DNA of 24,869 nt, from assembly GCA_958403395.1 (NCBI GenBank), contig CATXXF010000029.1, forward strand, positions 1 through 24,869, given 5' to 3'. A model generated the notes under the pieces. It was not told the DNA's origin. It saw nothing but the letters and a program-made list of their open reading frames with translations, and did no database searches. Below are positions 1-7,692 of the stretch, in pieces; within the stretch, counting starts at the first letter, position 1, and every line of letters begins with the position of its first letter. This DNA is from an uncultured Collinsella sp. (GTDB lineage Bacteria; Actinomycetota; Coriobacteriia; Coriobacteriales; Coriobacteriaceae). The translations under genes were made by a program, and so were the position numbers.

Positions 1-255
1 CATCATCCAGTAGCGGTTGATCATGTCCTTGGAGATCTTGTTCATGGCGTGGCCGATGTGGATTGGGCCGTTAGCGTACGGAGGACCGTCGTGCAGCACG
101 AACTTCTTGTGACCCTCGTTCTTCTTCAGAACCTGCTCGTAGACCTTGTTGTCCTGCCAGTCCTTGAGTCGCTTGGGCTCGGACTTGGAAAGACCGGCAC
201 GCATGGGAAAACCGGTCTTGGGCAGATTCATCGTCTGCTTGTACTCGTTTGCCAC
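1..255 (-). CDS. ileS: Isoleucyl-tRNA synthetase, N-terminal part (cut by window edge)
   Basis: This is the first 85 codons of a class I aminoacyl-tRNA synthetase that charges tRNA-Ile in the cytoplasm. The reading frame begins M-A-N-E-Y-K and contains HDGPPYANGPIHIGHA, the ATP-binding HIGH region (HIGH at residues 66-69) in the form typical of IleS. The rest of the gene lies beyond position 1. The start is GTG at 255-253. It is chosen because an AAAGGGG Shine-Dalgarno sequence sits just upstream and the frame begins as IleS proteins usually do. The upstream region carries a T-box leader with an isoleucine specifier codon, which independently supports the identity. Expression is therefore expected to rise when uncharged tRNA-Ile accumulates. 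The editing domain and KMSKS motif cannot be seen here. Confidence 0.95.
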   Translation of the reverse strand, partial: MANEYKQTMNLPKTGFPMRAGLSKSEPKRLKDWQDNKVYEQVLKKNEGHKKFVLHDGPPYANGPIHIGHAMNKISKDMINRYWMM

Positions 256-298
256 GGTACCCCTTTCATGTCGTGGGCGCGCACGCCCGTTGGGCACC

Positions 299-335
299 AA
301 AAAAGCGCCCGTCCCTGCAAGCTGGGACGAAGCGC
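299..335 (-). terminator. T-box intrinsic terminator upstream of ileS
   Basis: On the minus strand, GCGC-TT-CGTCCC pairs with GGGACG-GG-GCGC around the loop AGCTTGCA and is followed by six T (304-299). A smaller CGGGC/GCCCG hairpin followed by TTTTT lies just before it (about 358-339). A third hairpin, GGGCG-TGCG-CGCCC, lies between the terminator and the ileS Shine-Dalgarno sequence (about 275-288). The first is the expected OFF-state structure of the T-box. Confidence 0.8.
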
Positions 336-597
336 CACAAAAACGGGCTGCACGCCCGCAAAAGCTCTTCGCTTAACCACCCAGCTTAGATGCCCTCGCC
401 CGCGTAATCGCGCGCTCGCATCCGTTACTCGGCTGGCCTATATCGACGACCATCTCGGCGATATCTACTAAGACGTGCCTATGCGGCGCGTCCGTTGGGA
501 CCGCAGCTCCGGGGTGATTTTCATCGGTCGCATGCACGGGTTCTCAGCGCTCCCCGCTCTCTGTAGCATGCGGACGGCCGACTACTCGTCCCCATCA
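299..597 (-). promoter_or_regulatory. T-box riboswitch (tRNA-Ile sensing leader of ileS)
   Basis: Read on the minus strand, the leader shows the canonical T-box order. The lower Stem I arm GGGGACGAGTAGT (near 593) pairs with GGTCCC (near 502-507). A CGCATGC/GCATGCG helix follows. The distal loop carries AGAGAGC...GCTGAGAA, the conserved AG bulge and T-loop signature. The specifier loop is GATGAAAATCACC with an AUC isoleucine codon at 518-516. The T-box sequence GGGTGGTTAAGCG lies at 382-370; its UGGU can pair with the ACCA end of uncharged tRNA-Ile. It sits inside an AAGCT...AGCTT antiterminator helix (387-362). A terminator hairpin follows at 335-299. A TAGCAT hexamer at 618-613 may be the -10 of its promoter, but I see no good -35. 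Known mechanism: uncharged tRNA stabilises the antiterminator and lets ileS be transcribed. Confidence 0.9.
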
Positions 598-742
598 ACG
601 CTTATGCGGTGTATGCTAGCACGTTCCGCGCCGGCGAAAAACCCTCAACATTGGTTTTATACGTTCGAAATTTCTTGCGGCCGTGGACCTTCTCTTGGAG
701 CAAAATACCTGTAAGCACTTTATTGAACGAAAGAAGGTTGCT

Positions 743-1831
743 ATGCGCACGATCGGAATGAGCGACTATACCGTCGGCGAGGATTGCTTTACCGAGCTGC
801 CCTCCGCACTGGCAGAGTACGGAGCGACCAAGGTAGCCATCATTGGCGGCAAACGAGCCCTGGCTGCGGCGCTGCCGGGCATCGAGGCGGCGCTTGAAGG
901 TACCGATGTCGAGATTCTTGAGACGCGCGTCTATGGCACCAACAGTACGCGTGCCAATATCGCCAAAGTCGTGAACTCCCCTGCCTGCCAGGAAGCTGAC
1001 GTGCTTATCGCATGCGGTGGCGGCAAGGCGCTCGACACCGTGAAGACCGCAGCCATCGAGCTCAAGAAGATAGTCTTCACCGTCCCGACGATCTGTTCCA
1101 ACTGCTCCGCCGCTACCGCCATTGCCGTCGTGTACAACGACGACGGCTCGCTCGAGGGCTATTCGTACCCCAACCGACCGGCGCACATCTTCATCAATCC
1201 CAAGATCATCGCCGAGGCTCCGGCGGAGTACTTCTGGGCCGGCGTGGGCGACGCCCTGTCCAAGCAGCCCGAAGTCGAGTATGCCACAAGTGCCGGCAAC
1301 CTGGAGCACACCGCCGGTCTTGGCCTGGCACTCGCCCACACCTGCTCCGAGCCGCTGTTTACCTACGGCGTCCAAGGTCTTGAGGACGTACGCAAGAACC
1401 TGTCGAGCGAAGCCGTCAAGCAGATCGCGCTCGACATCGTGGTCAACACGGGCTATGTCTCGAACCTGACCAACCAAAACGATTACTACTACAACTCGAG
1501 CGTGGCGCACGCATTCTACAATGCGACGTGCAGCATTCCGCGCGAGGGAACCTATCTGCACGGGGAGGTCGTGAGCTTGGGCGTGCTCGTCCTGTTTGCC
1601 TATACGGGCGATACCGAGAACCTTGAGCGCTACGCCGCCTTTAACAAGCAGATGGGCCTGCCCGTGACGCTTGAGCAGGTCGGGCTTTCCGAGGCCGATA
1701 TCCCTGCCCTGTGCGAATACGCGCACGCCACCAACGAGTGGAAGCAGGGCAACCCTGAGCCCTTCACCGACGAAAAGTTCGCCGCCGCCATCAAGGCCGC
1801 CAACGCCTACGGCCACACGCTCAAGGCCTAG
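743..1831 (+). CDS. Metal-dependent alcohol dehydrogenase, glycerol dehydrogenase (GldA)-like
   Basis: This 362-residue protein belongs to the iron-containing/type III alcohol dehydrogenase superfamily and is closest in style to glycerol dehydrogenases, which oxidise polyols with NAD in the cytoplasm. The nucleotide-binding motif GGGKALDTVK starts at residue 92. It is followed by the conserved PTICSNCSAAT segment. The three metal ligands of GldA are matched by Asp170 (GVGDAL), His256 (SVAHAF) and His273 (YLHGEV), so the active site looks intact. The ATG at 743 is preferred over an in-frame ATG at 683 because GAAAGAAGG lies 5 nt before it and the protein then begins at the usual point of the family. 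No neighbour belongs to glycerol metabolism, so the true substrate is unknown. A strong terminator follows the stop codon. Confidence 0.88.
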   Translation: MRTIGMSDYTVGEDCFTELPSALAEYGATKVAIIGGKRALAAALPGIEAALEGTDVEILETRVYGTNSTRANIAKVVNSPACQEADVLIACGGGKALDTVKTAAIELKKIVFTVPTICSNCSAATAIAVVYNDDGSLEGYSYPNRPAHIFINPKIIAEAPAEYFWAGVGDALSKQPEVEYATSAGNLEHTAGLGLALAHTCSEPLFTYGVQGLEDVRKNLSSEAVKQIALDIVVNTGYVSNLTNQNDYYYNSSVAHAFYNATCSIPREGTYLHGEVVSLGVLVLFAYTGDTENLERYAAFNKQMGLPVTLEQVGLSEADIPALCEYAHATNEWKQGNPEPFTDEKFAAAIKAANAYGHTLKA

Positions 1832-1834
1832 CCC

Positions 1835-1875
1835 AAAACCACCACAAGGGAGCAGTGCCCTTGTGGTGGTTTTTT
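1835..1875. terminator. Intrinsic terminator shared by convergent genes
   Basis: A perfect 16-bp stem (1835-1850 with 1858-1873; arms AAAACCACCACAAGGG and its complement) surrounds a 7-nt loop. On the plus strand it runs into six T (1870-1875) and ends the dehydrogenase transcript. On the minus strand the complementary arm ends in four T, so it can also stop the DUF523 transcript. The stop codon of the DUF523 gene (1876-1874) lies inside the T-run. Confidence 0.9.
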
Positions 1876-2329
1876 ATTGCTCCAGCATGCTGGGGTCGAA
1901 CTCGCTAACCGGGATCACGCGATAACCGTGGCGGAGCAGTAAATCAACGAAGACGCCGTTGCCCGCCGTGAGGGTGCCACTGAATGTTCCGTCGTAGATG
2001 AGGCGCGCGCCGCACGAGGGACTACGGTCCTGCAGGATACACGTGGCGATCTCTTCCGGCCCACCCGCCTGCTCGCACATGTCGAGCGCACGTTGGGCGC
2101 CTAGGCGAAATTCCAGGTCAACGGACACGCCCTCGCAGGTACGGACCTCGCCGTTCACAATCTCGGACGGCTTGCGCGGCGTGGGCAGGCCCCCAAAGAC
2201 CTCAGGGCACACCAAGAGGACCTCGGTCCCTGTACGCTCGCAGGCCTCGGCCAACTCGCGATGATAGTTGTCGAGCCCGTTATACTTGCAGCTCTCGCCC
2301 ATCAAACAGGCACTCACCACGATCTTCAT
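1874..2329 (-). CDS. DUF523 family protein
   Basis: This is a small cytoplasmic protein of 151 residues with the full set of DUF523 hallmarks: VSACLMGESCKYNG near the N-terminus (Cys8, Cys14), CPEVFGGLPTPR (Cys41) and a late SPSCG (Cys106). The conserved cysteines suggest a metal or redox role, but the family function is not established and none is claimed here. The start is set at ATG 2329 because AGAGGG lies 6 nt upstream. The frame is open further up to a TTG at 2344 and an ATG at 2335, but neither leaves room for a ribosome binding site. It lies 81 nt after the ftsH stop and is separated from it by a terminator, so it probably has its own promoter within that gap. Confidence 0.88.
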   Translation of the reverse strand: MKIVVSACLMGESCKYNGLDNYHRELAEACERTGTEVLLVCPEVFGGLPTPRKPSEIVNGEVRTCEGVSVDLEFRLGAQRALDMCEQAGGPEEIATCILQDRSPSCGARLIYDGTFSGTLTAGNGVFVDLLLRHGYRVIPVSEFDPSMLEQ

Positions 2330-2346
2330 TTCCATCCCTCTCAAGC

Positions 2347-2384
2347 AAAACGCCCCATTTGAGTAAGCTGCTCAAATGGGGCGT
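2347..2384 (-). terminator. Intrinsic terminator of ftsH
   Basis: On the minus strand ACGCCCCATTTGAG pairs with CTCAAATGGGGCGT (14 bp, loop CAGCTTA). The stem is followed by four T, 27 nt after the ftsH stop codon. The stem overlaps the region just upstream of the DUF523 ribosome binding site. Confidence 0.8.
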
Positions 2385-2410
2385 CGGCGTTTACTGGCTC
2401 GGCCGCGGCT

Positions 2411-4318
2411 TTACTGCTGCTTGGGCATCAGCGGATTCTCGCGCGTGAGGAGGTTCATGAACTCCTCGCCCGTGATGGTCTCCTTCTTGTACAGATAACG
2501 AGCCAGCTCATGGAGCTTAAACTTATTCTCCTTGAGGATCTGCAGGGCGCGATCGTGCGCGTCCTCGATCAGCTTAGCGACAATCGCGTCCACACGCTCG
2601 GCCGTACCGGGGGCGCAGGTGAGCGACGTGTCCTGATTGAGATACGCGTTCTGCACGGTACCGAGCGCCATCATGCCAAACTCGTCGGACATACCAAAGC
2701 GCGTCACCATATTACGGGCGAGCTTGGTGGCCTGCTCGATATCGTTGGCGGCACCGGTCGTCATCTCGCCAAAGATGAGTTCCTCGGCCGCACGGCCGCC
2801 GCAGTAGACGGCGAGCTTGTCCAGCACCTCCTGGCGCGTAGTCAGGAAGCGTTCGTCCTCCTCGACCTGCATGGTGTAGCCCAAAGCGCCGCTCGTGCGC
2901 GGCACGATGGTGATCTTGGTAACTGGCGCGGAACCCTTTTGGCGGGCAGCGACGATGGCATGGCCGATCTCGTGGTAGGAAACGACCTGCTTCTCGTGGT
3001 CGGAAAGCACCGTGGACTTACGCTGTTGGCCGGCAATGACGACCTCCACCGACTCCTCGAAGTCGTCCTGGGTTGCACGCTTGCGACCCTCGCGAACGGC
3101 GCGCAGGGCGCCCTCGTTGATGATATTGGCCAGGTCGGCGCCCGAGGCACCGGGCGTGGCGCGGGCAATCGCGGTCAGATCGATCGGCGGCTCGGTCTTC
3201 ACACTCTTGGCATGCAGCTCAAGAATGTTCTTACGGCCGGTCAGGTCGGGCAGCTCAACGGGGATGCGGCGGTCAAAACGACCGGGGCGCAGCAGGGCGG
3301 GATCAAGGCTATCGGGGCGGTTGGTAGCAGCGAGAACGACAATACCCTTATGGTTATCGAAGCCGTCCATCTCGGTCAGCAACTGGTTGAGCGTCTGCTC
3401 GCGCTCGTCGTTGCCACTAAAGCCGCCGCCATCGCGCTTTTTGCCGATGGTATCGATCTCATCGATAAAGACGATGCACGGGGCCTTTTCCTTGGCCTGC
3501 TTGAACAGGTCGCGAACCTTGGCGGCGCCGCGGCCGACGAACATCTCGACGAACTCAGAGCCCGAAATGCTAAAGAACGGCACGCCCGCCTCGCCGGCAA
3601 CAGCCTTGGCAAGCAGGGTCTTACCGGTACCCGGAGGGCCAACAAGGAGAGCACCGCGCGGCAACTTGGCGCCGATCTCCTCATAGCGCTGCGGCTTCTC
3701 CAGAAAGTCGACGACCTCCTTGAGAGACTCCTTGGCCTCTTCCTGGCCGGCGACGTCCTTAAAGGTCACGCCCACGTCCTTGGAGGCGATCACGCGCGCG
3801 CCGGACTTACCCAGTCCGCCGCCGCCAAAACCACCGCCGCCAAAGTTCATCGAAGGACCGTCATCACCCATGGCCTTCTTCATGCGGCGGTTGAGCCACC
3901 AGCCGATCAGGAAGAAAATCGCCATGGGAAGGATGAGCGTAAGCAGGTAGTAGGTCATCAAACCCGAGTTTTTATCGGGAACGACCGACTCCAGCGAAGC
4001 GCCAGACTCAAGCACGCGATCGGTAAAGCCCGCATCGTTCGGCACACCGGTCGTCTTATAGGCGATGTTCTCGTCCTCGCCCTTCTTGGTGTAATAAATC
4101 GAGTAATCGTCCGTGTTGTACTCGACCTTGTCGACACTCTTCTTATCGAGCGCTTTGACAAACGTCGAGTAATCGGTCTTCGTAATCTGCTGCGTGTGAC
4201 CGATGTTGGGGAACAGAACGGTCGAGAGCACGAGGTAGACGACGAAGGCGATGAGCACGTAGAGGATCATATTCCGTCTACGCTTGTTGTCATCCATCTC
4301 CATCTGCTTGAACTCCAT
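2411..4318 (-). CDS. ftsH: ATP-dependent zinc metalloprotease FtsH
   Basis: FtsH is a membrane-anchored AAA+ hexamer that unfolds and degrades misfolded membrane proteins and some regulators. The 635-residue protein has two N-terminal membrane segments (about 17-36 and 122-142) enclosing an extracytoplasmic domain. A glycine-rich linker (about 159-170) follows, then Walker A GPPGTGKT (227-234), Walker B IVFIDEID (282-289), the second region of homology (331-351) and the zinc site HEIGH (449-453) with a later Asp526. Length and order are normal for the family and all catalytic residues are present. The ATG at 4318 is used, but it has no clear Shine-Dalgarno sequence. An ATG five codons on (4303) has GGAG 9 nt upstream and could be the real start. 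The usual Firmicutes partners tilS and hpt are not adjacent. Confidence 0.96.
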   Translation of the reverse strand: MEFKQMEMDDNKRRRNMILYVLIAFVVYLVLSTVLFPNIGHTQQITKTDYSTFVKALDKKSVDKVEYNTDDYSIYYTKKGEDENIAYKTTGVPNDAGFTDRVLESGASLESVVPDKNSGLMTYYLLTLILPMAIFFLIGWWLNRRMKKAMGDDGPSMNFGGGGFGGGGLGKSGARVIASKDVGVTFKDVAGQEEAKESLKEVVDFLEKPQRYEEIGAKLPRGALLVGPPGTGKTLLAKAVAGEAGVPFFSISGSEFVEMFVGRGAAKVRDLFKQAKEKAPCIVFIDEIDTIGKKRDGGGFSGNDEREQTLNQLLTEMDGFDNHKGIVVLAATNRPDSLDPALLRPGRFDRRIPVELPDLTGRKNILELHAKSVKTEPPIDLTAIARATPGASGADLANIINEGALRAVREGRKRATQDDFEESVEVVIAGQQRKSTVLSDHEKQVVSYHEIGHAIVAARQKGSAPVTKITIVPRTSGALGYTMQVEEDERFLTTRQEVLDKLAVYCGGRAAEELIFGEMTTGAANDIEQATKLARNMVTRFGMSDEFGMMALGTVQNAYLNQDTSLTCAPGTAERVDAIVAKLIEDAHDRALQILKENKFKLHELARYLYKKETITGEEFMNLLTRENPLMPKQQ

Positions 4319-4395
4319 CTACTGGGGTTAATAATGCTTTCTAGAATACCCAACCCGGACGGCGATAAACCGACGCCGGGCACGAAAAGACAGAG

Positions 4396-4643
4396 ATGGC
4401 ATCACTGGAAGTCGGCAAGGGTCAAATCTATACGGGCGACGGCAAGGGCAAGACGACGGCTGCGTTGGGGCGCGAGAGGATGTCGAGGAACTGATTGCGA
4501 TAAAGCCCACCACCACGGAGCTCGTGCTCACCGGCCGCGGGCTGCTGCCGTTGGCCGACCTCGCGGACTTAGTCACCGAAATGCGCCCCGTCAAACACTA
4601 CTTCGACGAAGGCCTCCTAGCCCGCCAAGGCATCGAATACTAG
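4396..4643 (+). pseudogene. Remnant of a corrinoid adenosyltransferase gene (cobO/btuR type)
   Basis: Two pieces of a CobO/BtuR-type cob(I)alamin adenosyltransferase are joined out of frame. From ATG 4396 the frame gives MASLEVGKGQIYTGDGKGKTTAALG, where GDGKGKTT is the ATP-binding P-loop of the family, and then stops at a TGA near 4492. From about 4476, in another frame, comes EDVEELIAIKPTTTELVLTGRG followed by the family's C-terminal region (DLVTEMRPVKHYFDEGLLARQGIEY), ending at TAG 4641-4643. About 25 plus 55 codons remain of a family that is usually about 170-200 residues, so the middle, including most of the active site, is gone. A frame change marks the join near 4470-4476. No product is expected to be functional. 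It is the only B12-related sequence in the window. Confidence 0.85.
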
Positions 4644-4669
4644 CCATTGGGGACGTCCCGAATGGCTAG
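4640..4669. repeat. 30-bp near-perfect palindrome between convergent genes
   Basis: The arms CTAGCCATT and AATGGCTAG enclose the self-complementary core GGGACGTCCC, with one symmetric G/G mismatch on each side of the core, so 28 of 30 positions are palindromic. The left arm includes the TAG stop of the cobO remnant (4641-4643). The right arm includes the stop of the MATE gene (4668-4666). There is no T-run on either side, so it is not a classical intrinsic terminator. It may be a REP-like intergenic palindrome or a stem that protects transcript ends. Confidence 0.75.
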
Positions 4670-6015
4670 GCGGTGGCGCGGCCGAGCCAGTTGCCGCTGT
4701 GGTGGTAGATGGTGAACATCGTGGCCGTAATGAGCCAGGTTACGGGGTAGACCAGCAGTAGATGCTCGAGCGACGGATCGAAGGGCATGATCGCAAACAC
4801 CCAGATCACCCTCAAGACAACGGTACCAAAGATGGTGAGCATCATAGGCTGCAGACTCACGCCGGCGCCGCGAATGGAACCCGACGCGTTTTCGATAATC
4901 GAGAAGATCGCGTAGAACGGCGCGATGAAATGAAGAATCGTCGTGGTGTACGCAGAAATCGAAGCATCGTCGACAAACAAACGCGACAGCGGGCCCGAGA
5001 ACACCAGGAGCACGGCAGACAGGCCACCAATGAGCATAAACGAAAGCACGAGCGACGTGTGATATCCCTTGCGCATGCGCTCGTAATTGCGCGCGCCAAA
5101 GTTCTGCGCCGAGAACGTGGTGATCGAAACGCCGAGCGCCTCGGTCACCATCCAGATAATGCCATCCAGGCGCCCAGATAGACCCCAAGCAGTCGTGACA
5201 TCGGCGCCAAACGAATTAACCGACACCTGGATCAGCACGTTCGAGATCGAATAGGCAGCCGATTGAAAACCGAGTGGCAGACCACACGAGATCATACTCT
5301 TGCAAATACCGCGATCGATGCCGAGCTTAGACAGCGAAAGACGCCATGCACCCGGAGCGCGCATCATGCGCAACACGATCATCGTTGCATTGGAGCAAAT
5401 GGTCAGCGCCACTGCGATGCCGCAGCCCAGCGCCTCCATATGCAACACAGCGACAAAAATGATATCCAGCACCACGTTAACCAGGCAGCCAGAGGCAATG
5501 ATCACGGCAGGCCCGCGCGTGTCGCCCACGGCGCGCAGCAGTGCCGTTCCCATATTGAGCAGCAGCGCTGCAACCATGGCGGCAAAATAACAACGAGCAT
5601 AGGCCACGCCCTCGGCCAATAGTTCATGCGGCGTGTTCATAAGCACCAGCATGGGCTCAACGAACACTATGCCAAGAATCGAGAAAACGATACCGCCCAC
5701 CAACGCGAGCGTCATGGCGGTATGGACCGAACGACTCAGTCGCTCATCATCGTGCTGGCCAAAATACTGACCGGTAATGACCGCGCAGCCGGCGCCGACG
5801 CCAACGCAAAAGCCAATGCAGAGCTCGGTGAGCACCATCGTGGCTTGAATGCCACCCAACGCGAGCTTGCCGCCAAACTGACCGACGATATAGGTGCCGA
5901 TAAGCGTGTAGGCCTGCTGAAAAAACGAACTAAAAAAGATGGGAACGCACAGCGACAGCAATTGCTGCCAAATGACACCTTGCGTTACATCGATAGCCGT
6001 AGATTTCTTAGCCAC
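4666..6015 (-). CDS. MATE family efflux transporter
   Basis: This is a 449-residue integral membrane protein of the multidrug and toxic compound extrusion (MATE) family, which exports organic cations or other compounds by coupling to sodium or protons. About twelve hydrophobic segments are visible in two homologous halves. They begin with LCVPIFFSSFFQQAYTLIGT and include the MATE-like stretch GVGAGCAVITGQYFGQHD and, in the second half, FSAQNFGARN. The GTG at 6015 is chosen because GGGGAGGG lies just upstream and the product then starts directly before the first membrane segment. The frame is open for 11 more codons without a better start. The substrate cannot be told from sequence. It is flanked by the cobO remnant and an RNA methyltransferase, and no regulator is adjacent. 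Confidence 0.92.
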   Translation of the reverse strand: MAKKSTAIDVTQGVIWQQLLSLCVPIFFSSFFQQAYTLIGTYIVGQFGGKLALGGIQATMVLTELCIGFCVGVGAGCAVITGQYFGQHDDERLSRSVHTAMTLALVGGIVFSILGIVFVEPMLVLMNTPHELLAEGVAYARCYFAAMVAALLLNMGTALLRAVGDTRGPAVIIASGCLVNVVLDIIFVAVLHMEALGCGIAVALTICSNATMIVLRMMRAPGAWRLSLSKLGIDRGICKSMISCGLPLGFQSAAYSISNVLIQVSVNSFGADVTTAWGLSGRLDGIIWMVTEALGVSITTFSAQNFGARNYERMRKGYHTSLVLSFMLIGGLSAVLLVFSGPLSRLFVDDASISAYTTTILHFIAPFYAIFSIIENASGSIRGAGVSLQPMMLTIFGTVVLRVIWVFAIMPFDPSLEHLLLVYPVTWLITATMFTIYHHSGNWLGRATA

Positions 6016-6140
6016 ACGCCCTCCCCACACGCATAGGTCAAACAGCAAAACGGCAATTTAAAACCAAAGCCAAAACCAGCTTAGCACCGACTGGCAGCGA
6101 CCGAAACACCCCGAATTAGAGCACGGTGCGGAATAACTGC

Positions 6141-7055
6141 CTAGTGATACAAACCCGGCTGGTAGTGATACTCATTGCTCACGTGCGGGCATAGCTGCCA
6201 AAAGGCGACGGCGCTCGCCGCGGCCACGTTGAGCGAATCGACCCCGTGCGCCATCGGAATGCGCACCGCGTGGTCACAGCCGGCAATGGTCTTGGCGCCC
6301 AAGCCGGCACCCTCGGTGCCCATAAAAATCGCCAAGCGATCAATCTTCTGCAGTACAGAATCATCAAGCGAAAAAGAGTCGTCCGTCAACGCCATAGCGG
6401 CACACGAAAAACCGGCGTCGTGCAACGCGCTCAGACCATCATGCGGCCACACACGAGCCTCGCTGCCAATGCGCGTCCACGGCACCTGAAACACGGTGCC
6501 CATGCTCACGCGGGCCGAGCGACGGTACAGCGGGTCGCAGCACGTCGGGCTGACCAAAATACCGTCAACGTTCAATGCGGCAGCCGAGCGGAAAATCGCG
6601 CCGACATTGGTGTGATCGACAATACCCTCAAGCACGCACACGCGCACCGGACGATCCCCCGCCGCCTCGACGACGCCGCCCAAGAACTCATCAACCGGAA
6701 TCTGACGCGGCCGACGGAACGCCGCGAGCGCACCACGCGTCACGTTAAAACCCGTCAGCTGCTCCATGAGTTCCATGGAAGCCACGAACACAGGAACCGG
6801 ACCTGCGCCCTCGCGCACAACCAGGCGCTCAAACAGCGGCATCATCTGGTCGAGCCAGCGTTCGCCCAAAAGAAAGCTCACCGGCTCGTATCCGGCACGC
6901 ACCGCGCGCTCAATAACCTTGGCACTCTCGGCGATAAAGATGCCCTTTTGCGGCTCTAGCACGCAGCGCAGCTCACGCTCGGTCAGTCGCACGTAGGCAT
7001 CGAGCCGCTCGTCCTCGAGCGAATCAATTCGCAGAACCTCAACGGCATCAGTCAT
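6141..7055 (-). CDS. SpoU/TrmH family RNA 2'-O-methyltransferase
   Basis: This is a cytoplasmic SAM-dependent methyltransferase of the SPOUT superfamily that probably modifies a ribose 2'-OH in tRNA or rRNA. The 304-residue protein has the three SpoU motifs: NVGAIFRSAA (150-159), IFMGTEGAGL (about 243-252) and IPMAHGVDSLNVAAA (266-280). These form the trefoil knot that binds SAM. The first 120 residues form a substrate-binding N-terminal region. The start is ATG 7055 by similarity to how the family begins (short acidic lead, then DERLDAYVRLTERELR). The Shine-Dalgarno match there is weak, and an in-frame ATG at 7112 is an alternative. Target nucleotide and RNA are not predictable here. A hairpin made from GGGGCA/TGCCCC arms lies upstream (about 7104-7126). 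Confidence 0.88.
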   Translation of the reverse strand: MTDAVEVLRIDSLEDERLDAYVRLTERELRCVLEPQKGIFIAESAKVIERAVRAGYEPVSFLLGERWLDQMMPLFERLVVREGAGPVPVFVASMELMEQLTGFNVTRGALAAFRRPRQIPVDEFLGGVVEAAGDRPVRVCVLEGIVDHTNVGAIFRSAAALNVDGILVSPTCCDPLYRRSARVSMGTVFQVPWTRIGSEARVWPHDGLSALHDAGFSCAAMALTDDSFSLDDSVLQKIDRLAIFMGTEGAGLGAKTIAGCDHAVRIPMAHGVDSLNVAAASAVAFWQLCPHVSNEYHYQPGLYH

Positions 7056-7134
7056 AGCAGCCAGCCCGCACCCTTCTTTACAGCACCTATACAAATATCG
7101 GGGCAACGCCATGCGCTGCCCCGCCACTCATTCC

Positions 7135-7165
7135 AACCCGATAATACCGAAGGGATAATCGGGTT
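7135..7165 (-). terminator. Hairpin after folA, possible terminator
   Basis: AACCCGAT and ATCGGGTT arms, extended inward by AT and CC/GG pairs around a short loop, form a stem directly after the folA stop codon. Only two T follow on the minus strand, so termination would be weak or factor-assisted. Confidence 0.4.
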
Positions 7166-7683
7166 TACGCATCAACGCGACGATACGTCACGAACTCATA
7201 TTCGAGGCCCTCATCGCCTTCTCCGGCAGCGACAACCGCCGATTCGCTGGCCCGCGCAATCTCCCACGCAGGATCGGCTTCCAAATCGGGAAAGTACGTA
7301 TCCACGACATGGACGCAGTGGTTATGCGTGACCTCGGCCTCGACGCAATACGGCAAAAACTGCCGATAGACATCGCCGCCACCGATCACCCAGGCAACGG
7401 GCTCATCGGCAACCGCAGCGAGCGCCTCGTCGATGCTATGCACCACGTCAACGCCATCGGGCGCAAAATCCTCGTCGCGCGTAAGCACGATATTGCGGCG
7501 GTTCTTGAGAGGACGCCCGCCGGGAAAACTCAGCAGGGTCTTGCGCCCCATAATAACCGGGCAACCTTTGGTGCACGCCACAAAATGGCGCATGTCGGCG
7601 CGATTGGACACCACCATGTCGCCCTCGCACCCAATGCCCCAGTCGTCACACACGGCGACGATAGCAGATAGCTTACACGTCAT
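7165..7683 (-). CDS. folA: Dihydrofolate reductase
   Basis: This enzyme reduces dihydrofolate to tetrahydrofolate with NADPH and so regenerates the folate used up by thymidylate synthase. The 172-residue protein shows the DHFR pattern: LSAIVAVCDDWGIGCEGDM at the N-terminus, the catalytic acid in NRADMRHF (Asp30), MGRKTL (45-50), IVLTRD, IGGGDVY (100-106) and a C-terminal YEFVTYRR. The ATG at 7683 has AGGTGG 5 nt upstream, and that site overlaps the stop codon of thyA. The frame runs three codons further upstream without a useful start. The gap to thyA is 9 nt, so both are surely on one transcript and translation is likely coupled. This matches the biochemical pairing of the two enzymes. Confidence 0.95.
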   Translation of the reverse strand: MTCKLSAIVAVCDDWGIGCEGDMVVSNRADMRHFVACTKGCPVIMGRKTLLSFPGGRPLKNRRNIVLTRDEDFAPDGVDVVHSIDEALAAVADEPVAWVIGGGDVYRQFLPYCVEAEVTHNHCVHVVDTYFPDLEADPAWEIARASESAVVAAGEGDEGLEYEFVTYRRVDA

Positions 7684-7692
7684 GAGCACCAC

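Noticed and set aside
602..1816. Minus-strand frame of 404 codons opposite the alcohol dehydrogenase
   Set aside because: The plus-strand frame carries all metal ligands and the nucleotide-binding motif of the family, while the minus frame has none and would start inside the ileS promoter region.
2510..4669. Plus-strand open frame of 719 codons opposite ftsH
   Set aside because: It is the mirror of the FtsH codons and has no recognisable domain. Its last part runs through the cobO remnant and the palindrome by chance.
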